A stretch of DNA of 64,000 nucleotides from DATAUD01 sp035511075 (GTDB lineage: Bacteria > Verrucomicrobiota > Verrucomicrobiia > Limisphaerales > Palsa-1400), in assembly GCA_035511075.1 (NCBI GenBank), contig DATKFW010000137.1, forward strand, positions 28,749-92,748, written 5' to 3'. How positions within the stretch are numbered: position 1 is the stretch's first letter; each line of letters begins with the position of its first letter. The position numbers and the translations under genes were made by a program. Positions 62,410 through 64,000 of this stretch are shown one piece after another. The notes under the pieces are model-generated. The model ran no database searches, was not told where the DNA came from, and saw only the letters and a program-made list of their open reading frames with translations.

Positions 62410-64000
62410 TTACGGCGAGCGGACGCGGTAAAAGCGCTGCGGATCGTTCGTAGTCGATTGCGAGATGAACTGAAAGACGTCGGACGCAGTGTTCGAGGCG
62501 ATGCCGACCACTGTCCAGTTGCTCAACGGCAATGTTAGGTTGGTGGCTGATAGAATGGTGAAGGAATTGCTCGAACTGTTGGCAAAGATAAACTGCAAAG
62601 CCCCATTCGCAAACATCTGCACGCTGCTTAGAATAGGCGGCACAACGCCAGCCGCCTGCGCCTGCGTAACCGAGATGGTCTGGCCGAGAACTGTGATATT
62701 GGCGACACGGTTGGAAGTTGTTGCGGTGAAGGAAAAACTGACCACGCCGTTGGTTACGCTGGTGATGACCAGCCAGGGCTGATCGCTGATGGGCGCGAAC
62801 GGAGGAAGCAGGTTTTCCGTGGCGGGGAGCACGGCGGGCAAAGCATCCGCGCCAGCGGCCACACCTTCCAGCTTGGCGGTCGGGTTCACGAAAGCGTACG
62901 GCAGTTCTTTGATCGCGTTATTGCCGGAATCCGCCAGATAGACATTTTCTGCGCCGTCCACCACCACCCCGCCAGGTTCATTCAACCCCAATGTTGCCAA
63001 GGTGGTCACATTGCTGTTGGCCGCCGTCCACACCTTGATTGCTTGATCGTGAGTGTCGGCGATATAGACATTGCCCGCACCGTCGACCGCTACTCCATAC
63101 GGATAAAGCAGCCCAGAGGAAACCAAGGTGGTCACATTGCTGTTGGCCGCCGTCCACATCTTGATCGCTTGATTATGAGTGTCAGCGATATAGACATTGC
63201 CCGCGTGGTCCACTGCCACGCCAGAAGGATAAGACAGTCCCGAGGACACCAGGGTGGTTATGTTGCTATTTGCGATCGTCCACATCTTAATCGCGCTATT
63301 GAACGTGTCGGCGATATAAACATTGCCATCGCCGTCCACCGCCACACCGCCGGGCAGGTTTAGTCCGGAAGACACCAGGGTGATTGTATTGCTATTGGCG
63401 GCAGACCACATCCTGATCGCACTACTGAATGTGTCAGCGATAAAAACGTTGTCCGTGGCGTCCACGGCCACGCCCTGGGGCAGGTTTAGTCCGGAAGATA
63501 CTAAGGTTGTCAGAGTGCTATCGCTTGCCGTCCAAATCTTTACCGCGTTGTTGAAAGAGTCACCTATGTACACATTGCCCGCGGCGTCCACTGCCAAGCC
63601 CATGGGAGAGTTTAAATCCGAAGAGACTAGCGCGGTGACCGCTCCGGCCGCTACATAAGTTGATCCGGCCTGGATGACGGTGAGCGTCTGGCCGCCGACG
63701 GTGAGCGTGCCGGAACGAGTCGCACCTGCATTTGCGTCATAACTGAAAATCACATCCGCGCTGCCGGTGCCGCTTTGATTCGCTGTGTTTAGATGCAACC
63801 AGGAATCATTGGCCGCGGCCGTCCAGACGCCGTTATGAGGTATCACAGCCAGGACGACACTATCACTTCCCGCTGGTGGTCCCTCCAACCGTGCGGTGGC
63901 GCCGAGGGAAAAGATGGGCGCGCCCTGCGTGACGGGAATGGATTGACCGAGCAACTTGATATAAGCCGTGCGACCCAAGCCGGGATTGGCTGCAAAAGAA
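62410..64000 (-). CDS. NHL-repeat/BACON surface protein (5' partial)
   Basis: This is the C-terminal 530 residues of a protein that continues past the window edge; the frame stays open to 64000 with the sense wording SFAANPGLGRTAYIKLLGQS. It contains a BACON-like domain near the start (WLHLNTANQSGTGSADVIF), then at least six NHL units of about 42 residues (GVAVDGDGNVYIADTFNSAI type, positions about 130-370), forming a beta-propeller. A second BACON-like domain follows (about 385-440), and it ends FYRVRSP. It is likely secreted or surface-bound. The 198 bp between it and the tRNA hold nothing recognisable. Confidence 0.88.
   Translation of the reverse strand, partial: SFAANPGLGRTAYIKLLGQSIPVTQGAPIFSLGATARLEGPPAGSDSVVLAVIPHNGVWTAAANDSWLHLNTANQSGTGSADVIFSYDANAGATRSGTLTVGGQTLTVIQAGSTYVAAGAVTALVSSDLNSPMGLAVDAAGNVYIGDSFNNAVKIWTASDSTLTTLVSSGLNLPQGVAVDATDNVFIADTFSSAIRMWSAANSNTITLVSSGLNLPGGVAVDGDGNVYIADTFNSAIKMWTIANSNITTLVSSGLSYPSGVAVDHAGNVYIADTHNQAIKMWTAANSNVTTLVSSGLLYPYGVAVDGAGNVYIADTHDQAIKVWTAANSNVTTLATLGLNEPGGVVVDGAENVYLADSGNNAIKELPYAFVNPTAKLEGVAAGADALPAVLPATENLLPPFAPISDQPWLVITSVTNGVVSFSFTATTSNRVANITVLGQTISVTQAQAAGVVPPILSSVQMFANGALQFIFANSSSNSFTILSATNLTLPLSNWTVVGIASNTASDVFQFISQSTTNDPQRFYRVRSP

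Overview
The window reads as chromosomal DNA of a Verrucomicrobiota bacterium, most likely near the Pedosphaera/Limisphaerales group. That placement is an inference from gene content and was not tested by phylogeny. The evidence is a Gram-negative envelope (Mla-type lipid transport, Tat-exported Gfo/Idh/MocA oxidoreductase, secreted GH95 glycosidase, BACON/NHL surface protein) combined with McsA-McsB-ClpC, futalosine-pathway menaquinone genes, PPi-type phosphofructokinase, a hopanoid-type epimerase and DUF2721/DUF2007 proteins. Genes are dense and GC-rich. TTG and GTG starts are common, and stop/start overlaps of 1-4 bp are frequent.

Layout, left to right. At 1-4.2 kb lies the pyruvate dehydrogenase operon aceE (5' partial), aceF, lpdA. 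At 4.2-9 kb are a DUF2721 membrane protein, a short BNR-like secreted remnant, polyphosphate kinase, and two divergent putative DNA-binding proteins (XRE type and a tandem winged-helix type) separated by a strong dyad. At 9.1-14.2 kb are a class IV aminotransferase and mcsA-mcsB-clpC. At 14.2-16 kb is an accessory patch: a palindromic repeat, a GxxExxY protein, an HsdR_N-like nuclease and a frameshifted DUF4926 gene. At 16.1-19.7 kb are mlaE-mlaF-mlaD and a PIN-TRAM membrane protein. At 19.7-26.5 kb are an orphan antitoxin beside an internally deleted PIN toxin, a stand-alone glutamine amidotransferase, DUF2007-glcD, a glycine-rich RNA-binding protein, rsmI, PPi-PFK and an FKBP isomerase.

At 26.5-31.5 kb, mostly on the minus strand, are hisC, a VWA protein, a NYN nuclease, cardiolipin synthase and a small secreted protein. 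At 31.5-35.9 kb is a sulfate-uptake locus in which an Rrf2 regulator is divergent from sbp-cysT-cysW-cysA. At 36.2-38.8 kb is a two-gene set resembling eboD and eboF. At 38.8-47.2 kb are a Gfo/Idh oxidoreductase, a pseudouridine synthase/methyltransferase fusion, Uma2, RNase PH, GH95, xylulokinase and an unlisted 53-residue membrane protein. At 47.5-53.3 kb are an MFS transporter, a three-domain cNMP/glutaredoxin-like/thioredoxin-reductase-like protein and a membrane protein with ten 50-residue TPR-like repeats. At 53.5-57.4 kb is the menaquinone set mqnP-mqnE-mqnA-apbE. The right end holds an HpnA-like epimerase, a TPR protein, mtnA, a TlpA-type thioredoxin, a truncated glycosidase tail, tRNA-Arg(ACG) and an NHL-repeat protein running off the window.

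The most interesting items are the reduced eboD-eboF pair with an atypical EboF active site, the cNMP-Grx-TrxR fusion that lacks both redox cysteine pairs, the RluA-RlmI fusion, and the dyad between the two unrecognised regulators. The accessory material shows clear gene decay: a deleted PIN toxin, a frameshifted DUF4926 gene and three truncated ends of secreted proteins.
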